A DNA stretch of 64,000 nucleotides from Lysobacterales bacterium (GTDB lineage Bacteria > Pseudomonadota > Gammaproteobacteria > Xanthomonadales > BPKI01). The translations under genes were made by a program, and so were the position numbers. Within the stretch, counting starts at the first letter, position 1. Each line of letters starts with the position of its first letter. The stretch spans positions 2,124,214-2,188,213 of the forward strand of contig BPKI01000001.1 of assembly GCA_026005055.1 (NCBI GenBank). Reading direction: 5' to 3'. Shown here in pieces: positions 28,430 to 36,323 of this stretch. A model generated the notes under the pieces. That model ran no database searches, had not been told where the DNA came from, and saw nothing but the letters and a program-made list of their open reading frames with translations.

Positions 28430-29882
28430 GCGCGATCTGCCGAGCCAAGGTCTTGCCCGCCTCGACGCCCCATTGGTCGAAGGCGTCGTTGCCCCACAGC
28501 AGGGACTGGGCGAAGGCCCGGTGTTCGTAGAAGGCGATCAACGCACCCAGGGTCTCGGGGCTCGAATCCTTTAGCGCGAGAAGGCGGGTCGGTCTCGGGC
28601 CGGCGGCGCGCCGCTCCGGTGCCGACTCCTCTGAAGGCGCGGCGAGCCGGCTCCACTGCGCGAGGAGGTGATCGGTGCGCAGTCGGTCGAGCGCGCAGCC
28701 CGGCTCGGGCGGCACGGCCACGAACTCCACCGGAACCGCCTCCAGTCCCTGCGCGAGCCACTGAAGCAGGGCGTGCTCGGCATCACAACCGACCTGCCCG
28801 AAGACCACCGGCGCGGCCGGAGCAGGAAGCGGACGTCCCTCCCGGTCCACCCCCTTGCCGTTGCTCTCCATGAAGAGCTGCTGCACGAAAGGCAGCAGGC
28901 CGGCCAGTCGGTCGGCATAGGGCAGGATGCACAGCGCGCCCGATCCGAGGATGCTGCGGTGCCAGAAATCGGCAAGCGAAGCGAGCACGGGCAGATTCGC
29001 GCTCGCCGCGGCCTCGCGGAAATGCCGATCCATCGCCGACGCCCCAGCCAGAAGCGCGCGGAAGGCCGTCTCCCCGTGCGCGAGCATGAGGCAGAAGCTG
29101 ATCGCCGAGCAGCTCGAGTAGCGCCCCCCCACCGCCTCTGGCAGATGGAGGATCGCCTTTGCCCCGATCCCGAAATCGCGTGCCCGCTCGGGACGGCTGG
29201 TCACCGCCACCGTGGCGCGGAGTACCTCCGCCTCGCTCAGGCCGCGGCGCTCCGCCAGAGCCCGGATCAGGCTCCTCGCGTTGGCCAAGGTCTCCGCGGT
29301 CGCGAAGCTCTTCGAGGCGATGAGGAGCAGGCTTGCGTTCGGATCGATCGCAGCGAGCAATGCGCGAAGGCTTCGGCCGTCGGCGTTGCCGAGGAAATGA
29401 ACCTCAGGGCCTTGCCCGGGACCGAGGAAGTCCATGATCAGCCGCGGCCCGGAGAGCGAGCCGCCGATGCCAACGTGGATGAGGTGCCGGACGGATTGAA
29501 GGCCGAAGGAACGGGGATCCTCTCTGAGGCGCGCGGCCAGCGTCTCCATCGCGCCGAGGGCGCAAAGACTCTCGGCCACTGCCGGCGCCGGACCCTCGCC
29601 GCGCAGGGCCGGATAGAGGGCCGGACCGCTCATCGCGCCGAGGACCGGCTCACCCGCGAACAGCGCCGCGATGCCCCGGGCGAGGCCTTGCTCATGCGCG
29701 AACTCGACCAATGCCGCGATCGTTTCCTCATCGAACCATTCCCGGCGCAGATCGAGGGCGAGGCCGCAGGCCTCCACGAACAGCGCTTGGCTTCGCGCGG
29801 TCTCATCCGCGCACCGACTCGGGACAAGGCGGCGCCAGCGCTCCGCGAGGCGCATCAGGCGGGAGAGCGGCGGCGCGCTCAT
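28359..29882 (-). CDS. pgi: Glucose-6-phosphate isomerase
   Basis: A 507-aa glycolysis and gluconeogenesis enzyme that interconverts glucose-6-phosphate and fructose-6-phosphate. Landmarks: HVGIGGSLSGPRL near residue 140, SKSFATAETLAN, and the catalytic MESNGKGVDREG near residue 340. It is about 40 residues shorter than E. coli Pgi (549 aa) but all core motifs are present. It follows panD by 9 bp and probably shares its promoter. The last 71 bp are antisense to queG. Confidence 0.95.
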   Translation of the reverse strand: MSAPPLSRLMRLAERWRRLVPSRCADETARSQALFVEACGLALDLRREWFDEETIAALVEFAHEQGLARGIAALFAGEPVLGAMSGPALYPALRGEGPAPAVAESLCALGAMETLAARLREDPRSFGLQSVRHLIHVGIGGSLSGPRLIMDFLGPGQGPEVHFLGNADGRSLRALLAAIDPNASLLLIASKSFATAETLANARSLIRALAERRGLSEAEVLRATVAVTSRPERARDFGIGAKAILHLPEAVGGRYSSCSAISFCLMLAHGETAFRALLAGASAMDRHFREAAASANLPVLASLADFWHRSILGSGALCILPYADRLAGLLPFVQQLFMESNGKGVDREGRPLPAPAAPVVFGQVGCDAEHALLQWLAQGLEAVPVEFVAVPPEPGCALDRLRTDHLLAQWSRLAAPSEESAPERRAAGPRPTRLLALKDSSPETLGALIAFYEHRAFAQSLLWGNDAFDQWGVEAGKTLARQIALSRAGQADPPSDPLLREWLQRWP

Positions 29883-29891
29883 CGCCCGCGA

Positions 29892-30272
29892 TCAGGCCGC
29901 CTGCAAGGGAATGCGACGATTGAGGTGAGTGATGCGGTTGCGCTCGTCCACGTAGACCAGCCGGGGGGTGAATTCCGCCGCCTCGGCCGCCGACATGGAG
30001 GCGAAGGCACAAATGATGATGAGGTCCCCGGGCTGCGCTCGATGCGCCGCCGCCCCGTTCACCGAGATCTCTCCGGAACCCTCCTCGGCTCGGATGGCGT
30101 AGGTCACGAAGCGTTCGCCGTTGGCCACGTTGTAAACATGAATCTGCTCGTACTCGAGGATCCCCGCGGCATCGAGCAGGCGTCCATCGATCGCCAGAGA
30201 GCCTTCGTAATGGAGCTCCGCGCGCGTCACCGTCGCGCGGTGGATCTTGGCCTTGAGCATCGAGAGATTCAT
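29892..30272 (-). CDS. panD: Aspartate 1-decarboxylase
   Basis: A 126-aa proenzyme that makes beta-alanine for pantothenate. The self-processing site Gly-Ser in YEGSLAID is present; cleavage gives the pyruvoyl cofactor. N-terminus [12 protein letters not shown] is standard. I start at [12 protein letters not shown]; the Met four residues later is also possible. Longer readings upstream would cross the promoter. It lies downstream of the panC terminator, so it is uncoupled from panB-panC and paired with pgi. Confidence 0.95.
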   Translation of the reverse strand: MNLSMLKAKIHRATVTRAELHYEGSLAIDGRLLDAAGILEYEQIHVYNVANGERFVTYAIRAEEGSGEISVNGAAAHRAQPGDLIIICAFASMSAAEAAEFTPRLVYVDERNRITHLNRRIPLQAA

Positions 30273-30303
30273 GGCCACGACAGGCTTCGCCGGAAGAGGC
30301 CTG

Positions 30304-30309
30304 AGTATA
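30304..30309 (-). promoter_or_regulatory. -10 element upstream of panD
   Basis: TATACT on the minus strand (5 of 6), about 31 bp before the panD ATG and just downstream of the panC-side terminator. I find no good -35 at the right spacing, so the promoter may need an activator or be weak. Confidence 0.45.
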
Positions 30310-30350
30310 GCCGAGGCGGCAGCGCGCATGGTGCGACGCAATAGAGGCAA

Positions 30351-30382
30351 AGAAAAAGCCCTCGCCTGCTCAGGCGAGGGCT
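30351..30382 (-). terminator. Intrinsic terminator after the pcnB-folK-panB-panC operon
   Basis: On the minus strand a perfect 10-bp stem (AGCCCTCGCC / GGCGAGGGCT) with a 6-nt loop is followed by a T-rich run (TTTTTCT). It is the clearest intrinsic terminator in the window. It ends transcripts coming from panC, or a small RNA encoded in the panC-panD gap. Confidence 0.85.
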
Positions 30383-30530
30383 CAAGGAGGAGTGACGATG
30401 ACCTCTACAATGCGCCCTGCTGCCGCTACGGAGTGCTCACCTTCACGGCAGGATGATCCTCCCATGGCCGCGCGAGAGATGCAACAAGCTGTTGCGGCTT
30501 TGCAACAGCCAAGACGAGATTCGCGCAGGA
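30383..30530 (-). ncRNA. Possible small RNA or long 3' UTR with an anti-Shine-Dalgarno stretch
   Basis: The 148 bp between the panC stop and the terminator have lower GC than the genes and hold no convincing CDS. Read on the minus strand, the segment just before the terminator stem contains CTCCTCCTTGA, which includes CCTCCTT, the anti-Shine-Dalgarno sequence of 16S rRNA. C-rich anti-SD stretches before a terminator are a known layout of bacterial sRNAs. Upstream lie two mutually exclusive hairpins (30481-30509). I see no strong promoter, so a panC 3'-UTR-derived RNA is as likely as an independent gene. Confidence 0.35.
30481..30509. repeat. Overlapping inverted repeats (alternative hairpins)
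   Basis: The unit GCAACA, AGC, TGTTGC, GGCTTT, GCAACA allows the central TGTTGC arm to pair with either flank. The right-hand choice is the longer: GCTGTTGC (30488-30495) with GCAACAGC (30502-30509), 8 bp with a 6-nt loop. Such either-or pairing is seen in attenuators. It lies 22 bp beyond the panC stop. Confidence 0.5.
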
Positions 30531-31379
30531 TCAAGGGATCGGCCAGTTGTCGATCAGTCGCGCTTTCCCCACAACGGCGGCGGCGAGGGCGCGCACCGGC
30601 CGCTCGCCCGAGCGCGGCAGGGCGAGGTCCTCGGCGCGCCGGATCACCGCGTATTCGGGCTTGAGGCCGCCCGCTCGAAGCGCATCGAGCGCTTCCCGCT
30701 CGATGCGCTCGCGCTCCTCCCCCGCCAGCCAGCGCTCCCCCATCCGCCGAAGGACGCGATGGAGCAGCACGGCGCGCGCCCTGTCCTCGGCATCGAGATA
30801 CGCATTGCGCGAACTGAGGGCGAGCCCATCGCCGTCCCTGACCGTGGGCACACCCTCGATCCGCACCGGAAGACCGAGATCGGCCACCAGCCGTCGCACG
30901 AGCAGGAGCTGCTGGTAGTCCTTCTCGCCGAAGACCGCCACCTCGGGGTCGAAGAGCGTAAGCAACCTCAGCACCACCGTGGCCACGCCGTCGAAATGCC
31001 CGGGACGACGCTCGCCGCACAGCACCTCGCTCAGGCCCGGAACCCGCACTCTGACGGCCGAGGGGATTCCAAAGGGGTACATCTCTTCCACCGGCGGCAT
31101 GAACACGAGATCACAGGGCACCGTGGAGAGGGCGGCGAGGTCCTGTTCCGGCGTCCGTGGATAGCGATCGAAATCCTCTTCCGGTCCGAATTGGGTGGGG
31201 TTGACGAAAATGCTGACGGCGACCCGCTCGGCCAGCTTTGCCGCGCGCTCGACCAGGGCGAGGTGGCCGCGGTGCAGATTGCCCATGGTCGGTACCAAGG
31301 CGAGGGATGCGCCCGTGCTCCGCAAGCGGCGCAGGAACGCCGAGAGCTCGTCGCGGGTACGCAGGACGGTGAGGCTCAT
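30531..31379 (-). CDS. panC: Pantothenate synthetase
   Basis: A 282-aa ligase joining pantoate and beta-alanine with ATP. The nucleotide-binding HIGH-like motif is HRGH in PTMGNLHRGHLAL (near residue 35), and the C-terminal loop ALSSRNAYL is the KMSKS counterpart. FVNPTQFGP and GEKDYQQL are typical. It overlaps panB by 4 bp and is the last gene of the pcnB-folK-panB-panC run before the terminator. Confidence 0.97.
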   Translation of the reverse strand: MSLTVLRTRDELSAFLRRLRSTGASLALVPTMGNLHRGHLALVERAAKLAERVAVSIFVNPTQFGPEEDFDRYPRTPEQDLAALSTVPCDLVFMPPVEEMYPFGIPSAVRVRVPGLSEVLCGERRPGHFDGVATVVLRLLTLFDPEVAVFGEKDYQQLLLVRRLVADLGLPVRIEGVPTVRDGDGLALSSRNAYLDAEDRARAVLLHRVLRRMGERWLAGEERERIEREALDALRAGGLKPEYAVIRRAEDLALPRSGERPVRALAAAVVGKARLIDNWPIP

Positions 31380-32191
31380 GCGAGGGTCTCCGCCGCGCTG
31401 GGGAAATCACCCTCCTTGACCGCCCGCACGTAGGCCGCGAAGGCCTCCGAAACCGAGCCTCGGCCGGCCAGGAAATCGCGGCAGAAGCGCGGCCTGCGTC
31501 CCGGACTGATCCCGAGCAGATCGTAGCTGACCAGGATCTGTCCGTCGCAGCCCGGACCCGCACCGATTCCGATCACCGGCACCGGCAGCTCGCGCGCGAG
31601 GCGACGGGCGAGCTCGGAAGGTACGCATTCCAGGACCAGCGCCGAGATTCCGGCTTCGACCAGGGCCAGGGCGTCGGCGGCAAGACGCCGTTGGGCATCC
31701 TCTTCACGCGCCTGCAGGCGATACCCGCCGAGGCGGAGCACGGACTGAGGCGTGAGACCGAGGTGCCCGCACACCGGCACCTCCCGCTCCACGAGCGCAG
31801 CGACGAGCTCGATGACGTAGCCCGCGCCCTCGAGCTTGAGCATCGCCGCGCCGCATTCGCCGATCAGACGGCGAGCGGCGAGGAAGGCCGACTCCCGGTC
31901 GGGATAGCTCAGGAAAGGCAGATCGGCGACGAGAAGCGCGCGCTCGAGGCCGCGGCGCACGGCAGCGGTGTGGTAGGCCACGTCTTCGAGGCGCACGGGC
32001 AGCGTGCTCGCATGCCCCTGGATCACCATTCCGAGAGAGTCACCCACCAGGACCAGATCGACACCCGCACGGTCCGCGAGCCTGGCCATGCTGGCATCGT
32101 AGGCCGTGAGCGCAGCGATGCGCTCCCCGCGCTGCTTCATCGCAAGCAGTGCCGGAATGGTCATGGCACCGTGGTTATTCGCTTCGCTCAT
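31376..32191 (-). CDS. panB: 3-methyl-2-oxobutanoate hydroxymethyltransferase
   Basis: A 271-aa enzyme making ketopantoate, the first step to pantothenate. Conserved parts: TAYDASMARLAD, VGDSLGMVIQGH with a metal-binding Asp, KLEGAG, and GHLGLTPQS. Three starts are possible: GTG at 32233 (overlapping folK), ATG at 32191 (chosen) and ATG at 32164, which lines up best with E. coli PanB. None has a clear ribosome-binding site. Confidence 0.95.
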   Translation of the reverse strand: MSEANNHGAMTIPALLAMKQRGERIAALTAYDASMARLADRAGVDLVLVGDSLGMVIQGHASTLPVRLEDVAYHTAAVRRGLERALLVADLPFLSYPDRESAFLAARRLIGECGAAMLKLEGAGYVIELVAALVEREVPVCGHLGLTPQSVLRLGGYRLQAREEDAQRRLAADALALVEAGISALVLECVPSELARRLARELPVPVIGIGAGPGCDGQILVSYDLLGISPGRRPRFCRDFLAGRGSVSEAFAAYVRAVKEGDFPSAAETLA

Positions 32192-32222
32192 CGCCGGATG
32201 GTCGCGGGGGGCATGGATTCTC

Positions 32223-32735
32223 TCAAAGGGCACCGCTCTCGGCGAGACACTCGCATTCGCCCATCGGTGGCGAGAGCGCGAGGAGCGCTTCCTCCGCGGT
32301 CCCTACGCCGGGGATGGGCAGTGTCGGCGCAATTTCGTTGAGCGGCACGAGGACGAAGCTGCGCTCGCGCAAGCGAGGATGGGGAAGGATGAGATCGCCG
32401 TCGGCGTAGGGGCGATCGCCGTGAACGAGCAGATCGAGATCGAGGCTGCGCGGCCCCCAGCGAGAGCCATCGCGAACCCGACCGAATGCCGCCTCGATGG
32501 CGAGCAGGGCGCGCCAGAGCGCGCGCGGCTTCAACCCGGTCGCGAGCAGGGCGACGGCATTCACGAAGCTCGGCTGGTCGCATCGCCCCCAGGGCTGGGT
32601 TCGATACAGGGACGACCGGGCCAGCATCCGAGTGTCGGGGAGCGAGGCCAGCGCGACGAGCGCCCGTCGAACGTTGCGCTCAGCGGCTCCGAGATTGGCA
32701 CCGAGCGCCACCGCAGCGATGTCCGCCTCGCTCAT
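32223..32735 (-). CDS. folK: HPPK: 6-hydroxymethyl-7,8-dihydropterin pyrophosphokinase
   Basis: A 170-aa folate-pathway kinase. N-terminal ALGANLGAAERNV, SSLYRTQPWG and the HPPK signature SLDLDLLVHGDR are present, then LPHPRLRERSFVLVPL. Usual length is 160-175 aa. Its ATG overlaps the pcnB stop (ATGA), the order seen in E. coli and Pseudomonas. Longer in-frame reading into pcnB is spurious. Confidence 0.96.
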   Translation of the reverse strand: MSEADIAAVALGANLGAAERNVRRALVALASLPDTRMLARSSLYRTQPWGRCDQPSFVNAVALLATGLKPRALWRALLAIEAAFGRVRDGSRWGPRSLDLDLLVHGDRPYADGDLILPHPRLRERSFVLVPLNEIAPTLPIPGVGTAEEALLALSPPMGECECLAESGAL

Positions 32736-34099
32736 CCCTCGGCGGCACTCCCCGCCTCGCGCTTGCGGCCCCGGCGTCGGCGACGTCGGCGCGTCTTTCG
32801 CTCCTCCGAGCTTCCAGCCGCGGCCGCGAGAAGGTCGGCAAGCTCCCGATCTCCGGCCCGCTGCGCCGCCTCCCACCACTCCACCAGCTCGGCCAGAGCG
32901 GCCGACTCCTCGCGACGCAGCGCCAGGAAATCGAAGGCGGCACGGAAACGCGGATGCTGGAGCAGCGCGACGACGCGCCGCCGCTGCCGCCGCTCGAAGC
33001 GCCACTGCATTCCCCAGATCTCGACGAGCGGCCCGGAGAAGCGCCGGGGCAAGGCGACGATCCGGGTTTGGGCCGACAAGACTTCCTGCGCCGCCTCCTG
33101 ATGCGCCCTCTGCGGATCGAGTCCGGCGGCGCTGCGCGTTTCAGCCGCGGCGCGGTAGGCGGGCCAGAGCAGCGCCGCGAAGAGGAAGGAGGGGGTGACC
33201 GGTTTGTCCTCGCGCACCCGCGCATCGGTGTTGCTGAGCGCGCGCAGGATGAGGGCCCGGCCTTTGCCTTCCCGATCGGAGGCGAGGGCCTGCGCCGTCT
33301 CGGGGAAGAGCACCGGAATCAGTCCGTGTCGCTCAAGCCCGAGAAAGCTCTCCACCGCATGACCGGTGAGGAAAAGCTTGAGGCATTCATCGAACAGCCG
33401 GGCCGGCGGCACTTCGCGCAACAATCCCCTCATCCGGGCGATCGGGGCCTCGGTCGGCGGGTCGATGACGAAGCCGAGCTTGGCGGCGAGGCGTACCGCG
33501 CGCAGCATCCGCACCGGATCCTCGCGATAGCGCGTCTCGGGATCGCCGATCAGCCGCAGCCGGCGGCCGATGAGGTCCTCGAAGCCGCCGACGTAATCGC
33601 GCACCGCGAAATCGGTGATGCCGTAGTAGAGTGCATTCACCGTGAAGTCGCGCCGCAACGCGTCTTCCTCCTGGGTGCCCCAGACGTTGTCGCGAACCAC
33701 CCGCCCATCGACCACCTCGCGATCGTCGTCCGGATCGGCATGAATCGCGCGGAAGGTGGCGACCTCGATGATCTCGGCACCGAAGAGCACATGCGCCAGA
33801 CGAAAGCGCCGCCCGATGAGGCGGCAGTTCCGAAACAGGGCTTGCACCTGCTCGGGGGTGGCGTCGGTGGCGACGTCGAAATCTTTCGGCGAGCCTCCGA
33901 GCAAGAGATCGCGAACCGCCCCGCCCACCAGATAGGCCGCGTGCCCGGCCTCGGCGAGCCGGTAAAGCACCTTCAAGGCCGCGGCCGAGATCTGTCGCCT
34001 GCTGATGCCGTGCTCGGCGCGCGGGATGATCCGAAGGGAGGGCGTCACTCGCCCATCGCTGATCGTCTCCGCGGGGGACGGCGATTGTCGTGTCTGCAT
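32732..34099 (-). CDS. pcnB: Poly(A) polymerase I
   Basis: A 455-aa class II nucleotidyltransferase that adds 3' poly(A) tails and promotes RNA decay. The catalytic part has VGGAVRDLLLGGSPKDFDVATD near residue 60; IPRAEHGISRRQIS marks it as PcnB rather than a CCA-adding enzyme, and the C-terminus is Arg-rich (RRRRRRRGRKRE), typical of PcnB. The ATG has no visible ribosome-binding site and lies inside the promoter of the divergent tRNA gene. Confidence 0.94.
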   Translation of the reverse strand: MQTRQSPSPAETISDGRVTPSLRIIPRAEHGISRRQISAAALKVLYRLAEAGHAAYLVGGAVRDLLLGGSPKDFDVATDATPEQVQALFRNCRLIGRRFRLAHVLFGAEIIEVATFRAIHADPDDDREVVDGRVVRDNVWGTQEEDALRRDFTVNALYYGITDFAVRDYVGGFEDLIGRRLRLIGDPETRYREDPVRMLRAVRLAAKLGFVIDPPTEAPIARMRGLLREVPPARLFDECLKLFLTGHAVESFLGLERHGLIPVLFPETAQALASDREGKGRALILRALSNTDARVREDKPVTPSFLFAALLWPAYRAAAETRSAAGLDPQRAHQEAAQEVLSAQTRIVALPRRFSGPLVEIWGMQWRFERRQRRRVVALLQHPRFRAAFDFLALRREESAALAELVEWWEAAQRAGDRELADLLAAAAGSSEERKTRRRRRRRGRKREAGSAAEG

Positions 34100-34113
34100 C
34101 GAAGACTTATACT
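34085..34113 (+). promoter_or_regulatory. Sigma70 promoter of tRNA-Glu
   Basis: TTGTCG (4 of 6) followed after exactly 17 bp by TATACT (5 of 6), with the predicted start near 34120, 18 bp before the tRNA. The -35 half overlaps the pcnB start codon on the other strand. Confidence 0.75.
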
Positions 34114-34137
34114 ACCAGGCTTGCATCTACGGCCCGC

Positions 34138-34213
34138 GCTCCCTTCGTCTAGCGGTCTAGGACATCGCCCTCTCAAGGCGGGAACAGGGGTTCGAGTCCC
34201 CTAGGGAGCGCCA
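34138..34213 (+). tRNA. tRNA-Glu (anticodon CTC)
   Basis: A 76-nt tRNA including an encoded CCA. Acceptor stem GCTCCCT/AGGGAGC pairs fully; the anticodon stem TCGCC/GGCGG closes loop CTCTCAA, so the anticodon is CTC and reads GAG (Glu). The T-arm is AGGGG-TTCGAGT-CCCCT. It has its own promoter and is followed 16 bp later by fdxA. Confidence 0.97.
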
Positions 34214-34229
34214 CGTTCCTCTCCTCGCG

Positions 34230-34553
34230 ATGGCCTTCGTCGTCACCGAAAACTGCATCCGCTGCAAGTACACGGACTGCGTCGAAGTCTGCCCGGTGGA
34301 TTGTTTCCACGAAGGTCCAAATTTTCTCGTCATCGACCCGGACGAGTGCATCGACTGCACCCTCTGCGAGCCAGAGTGTCCGGCGCAGGCGATATACCCC
34401 GAAGACGATGTCCCTGCTGGGCAAGAGCATTTCGTGGCTCTCAACCGCGAACTCGCCAAAGTATGGCCGGTGATCACCGAGCGTAAGGAGCCGCCTGCCG
34501 ATGCCAAGGAATGGGACGGCAAGCCGGACAAGCTCAAATACCTTCAGCGCTGA
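34230..34553 (+). CDS. fdxA: 7Fe ferredoxin
   Basis: A 107-aa ferredoxin of the Azotobacter FdI type. Cysteines run C9, C12, C17, C21, C25 (with Pro after C21) and [11 protein letters not shown] near residues 40-50, the pattern for one [3Fe-4S] and one [4Fe-4S] cluster. C-terminal tail [15 protein letters not shown] is family-typical. Soluble electron carrier; partner not shown. It starts 16 bp after the tRNA and may be read from the same promoter. Confidence 0.96.
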   Translation: MAFVVTENCIRCKYTDCVEVCPVDCFHEGPNFLVIDPDECIDCTLCEPECPAQAIYPEDDVPAGQEHFVALNRELAKVWPVITERKEPPADAKEWDGKPDKLKYLQR

Positions 34554-34557
34554 ATCG

Positions 34558-35295
34558 CTAGGCCGGGCGGGAAACCGCGATGGCGGCGGAAGGCGCATCC
34601 TCCGCCAAGCGCTCGAGCATCTCATCGGCGCAGGACGCCGGGTCTGGCACCGCGCGCGGATCCTCCGCGAACCAAGCACGCGCCCGAAGCGCCGTGCGCA
34701 TGGGTGGCAAACGCACCGCCGTCACGCGCACACCCGAGGCGGCGAGCTCTCGATCGAGCATCGCGGCGAGCTCGGCGAGCGCCCCCTTGGCGATGCCGTA
34801 GGCGCCGTAGAGCGGACGACGCGAACACCCCTCCCCCTCGAGCAGGAAGAGCACCTGCGAGCCGCTTCGACGACGGAGCAGGGGCAGGCAGGCCATCGTC
34901 AGGAACAGCGGCGCGCTGAGATTGACGTGAAGACCGCGCAGCCACTCGACCGGATCGGTGTGCTCGAGCGGGGTCAACCCCGGAAAATGAGCGGCCGCAT
35001 GGATGAGGACGTCGAGGCGGCCGTATTCTCGCTCAAGGGTCGCGGCGAGCTCCTCGTAATCGGCTGGAGAGGCCCGCTCGAGGTCGAGCGGATAGAGGCC
35101 CGGACGGATCCCTTCGAGGGCCTCGAGCTCATCGTGCACCCGCGCCAGAGCAGCCGATCGCCGGGCGAGGAGGACGAGCTCGCTTCCAAGTGCCGCCAAA
35201 CGGCGCGCGAGCGCCCGCCCCAGGCCGCCCGTCGCGCCCGTGAGCAAAACGACCCGTCCTCGCCAGAAGGCGGAAAGACTCGGGCTCAGGCTCAT
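34558..35295 (-). CDS. Short-chain dehydrogenase/reductase, YciK-like, with altered catalytic triad
   Basis: A 245-aa Rossmann-fold SDR. Cofactor motif TGATGGLG at residues 20-27, then LDLERA, and YGIAK with Tyr166 and Lys170. The usual catalytic Ser, 13 residues before the Tyr, is Glu153 here (LLEGEGCSRRPLYGAYGIAK), so the triad is incomplete. This resembles YciK-type proteins of other Gammaproteobacteria. Substrate unknown. The ATG overlaps the grxD stop (ATGA). A longer frame extending into and past grxD is not coding. Confidence 0.85.
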   Translation of the reverse strand: MSLSPSLSAFWRGRVVLLTGATGGLGRALARRLAALGSELVLLARRSAALARVHDELEALEGIRPGLYPLDLERASPADYEELAATLEREYGRLDVLIHAAAHFPGLTPLEHTDPVEWLRGLHVNLSAPLFLTMACLPLLRRRSGSQVLFLLEGEGCSRRPLYGAYGIAKGALAELAAMLDRELAASGVRVTAVRLPPMRTALRARAWFAEDPRAVPDPASCADEMLERLAEDAPSAAIAVSRPA

Positions 35296-35612
35296 CCCTC
35301 GGCGAGGGCCTCGCGCAGCATGCGCTCGAGCTCGCCTTTCTCCATCAGTTCGAGGGTGATGTCGCAGCCCCCGATCAGCTCGCCTTTGATGAACAGCTGC
35401 GGGAAGGTGGGCCAGTTCGAGAAACGCGGCAAGTTCGCCCGGATCTCGGGATCCTCCAACACGTTGACCGCGTGGAAACGGGCACCGAGGCTTTCCAGCG
35501 CGGCTGCGGCCCGCGCCGAGAAACCGCACATCGGAAACTCCGGCGTGCCCTTCATGAACAAGACCACGGGGTGCGACTCGACGATCCGGCGAATGCGATC
35601 GAGTACGTCCAT
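35292..35612 (-). CDS. grxD: Monothiol glutaredoxin
   Basis: A 106-aa CGFS-type glutaredoxin that carries [2Fe-2S] clusters with glutathione. [12 protein letters not shown] at residues 21-32 is the signature; [19 protein letters not shown] follows. Usual length is 105-115 aa. It shares its upstream region with divergent sodB. Confidence 0.96.
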   Translation of the reverse strand: MDVLDRIRRIVESHPVVLFMKGTPEFPMCGFSARAAAALESLGARFHAVNVLEDPEIRANLPRFSNWPTFPQLFIKGELIGGCDITLELMEKGELERMLREALAEG

Positions 35613-35664
35613 CGGCTTCTGCCTTGCATGGGGATGTCCATAGGATACCTTGCCCGGCCTGCGC

Positions 35665-35693
35665 TTGCCCGAACTTCGCCGGCTCCTTAGACT
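35665..35693 (+). promoter_or_regulatory. Sigma70 promoter of sodB
   Basis: TTGCCC (4 of 6) and TAGACT (4 of 6) separated by exactly 17 bp; start expected near 35700, 40 bp before the sodB ATG. Confidence 0.6.
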
Positions 35694-35740
35694 CCGTTTT
35701 TCGACTTCCTTCGAACGACGGCGACGACGAGATTTGCCCC

Positions 35741-36319
35741 ATGGCGATCACGCTTCCCCCGCTTCCCTACCCGCGCGATGCCCTCGCTCCCCACATCTCG
35801 GCGGAAACCATCGACTACCACTACGGCAAGCATCATCAGGCCTACGTTGACAACACGAACCGCCTGATCGCAGGCACCCCCTTCGAGAACCAGCCGCTCG
35901 AAGAGATCATCCGGAAGGCAACGGGCGCTCTCTTCAACAACGCCGCCCAAGTGTGGAATCACAGTTTCTACTGGAACTGCCTCAGGCCGCAGGGCGGCGG
36001 CGATCCCCCCGCGCCCCTGGCCGAGGCCATCACCCGCGCCTTCGGCTCGGTCGCGGCCTTCCGCGAACAATTCACGCAATGCGCCCTCACCACCTTCGGC
36101 TCGGGCTGGGCCTGGCTCGTCCAGCGGCCCGACGGCGGTCTGGCCATCGTCAGCACCTCGAATGCCGGCACGCCACTCACCGGAGAGGATCGGCCTCTGC
36201 TCACCTGCGACGTGTGGGAGCATGCCTACTACATCGACTATCGGAACCTGCGCGGCAAGTACGTGGACGCCTTCTGGCAACTGGTGAACTGGGATTTCGT
36301 CGCCTCCCAGATGCGCTGA
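35741..36319 (+). CDS. sodB: Iron superoxide dismutase
   Basis: A 192-aa superoxide dismutase. Metal ligands are visible: His in [11 protein letters not shown], His in WNHSFYW, and Asp/His in [10 protein letters not shown]. The Gln in [10 protein letters not shown] is the position that marks iron enzymes; manganese forms carry it elsewhere. Length matches E. coli SodB (193 aa). No signal peptide, so cytoplasmic. It precedes the iron-type ABC ATPase by 4 bp. Confidence 0.96.
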   Translation: MAITLPPLPYPRDALAPHISAETIDYHYGKHHQAYVDNTNRLIAGTPFENQPLEEIIRKATGALFNNAAQVWNHSFYWNCLRPQGGGDPPAPLAEAITRAFGSVAAFREQFTQCALTTFGSGWAWLVQRPDGGLAIVSTSNAGTPLTGEDRPLLTCDVWEHAYYIDYRNLRGKYVDAFWQLVNWDFVASQMR

Positions 36320-36323
36320 GCCG

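Noticed and set aside
30398..30664. Short plus-strand ORF with a perfect AAGGAGG upstream
   Set aside because: Codon use is unlike the neighbours, its second half is antisense to panC, and the AAGGAGG is the complement of the anti-SD stretch before a minus-strand terminator.
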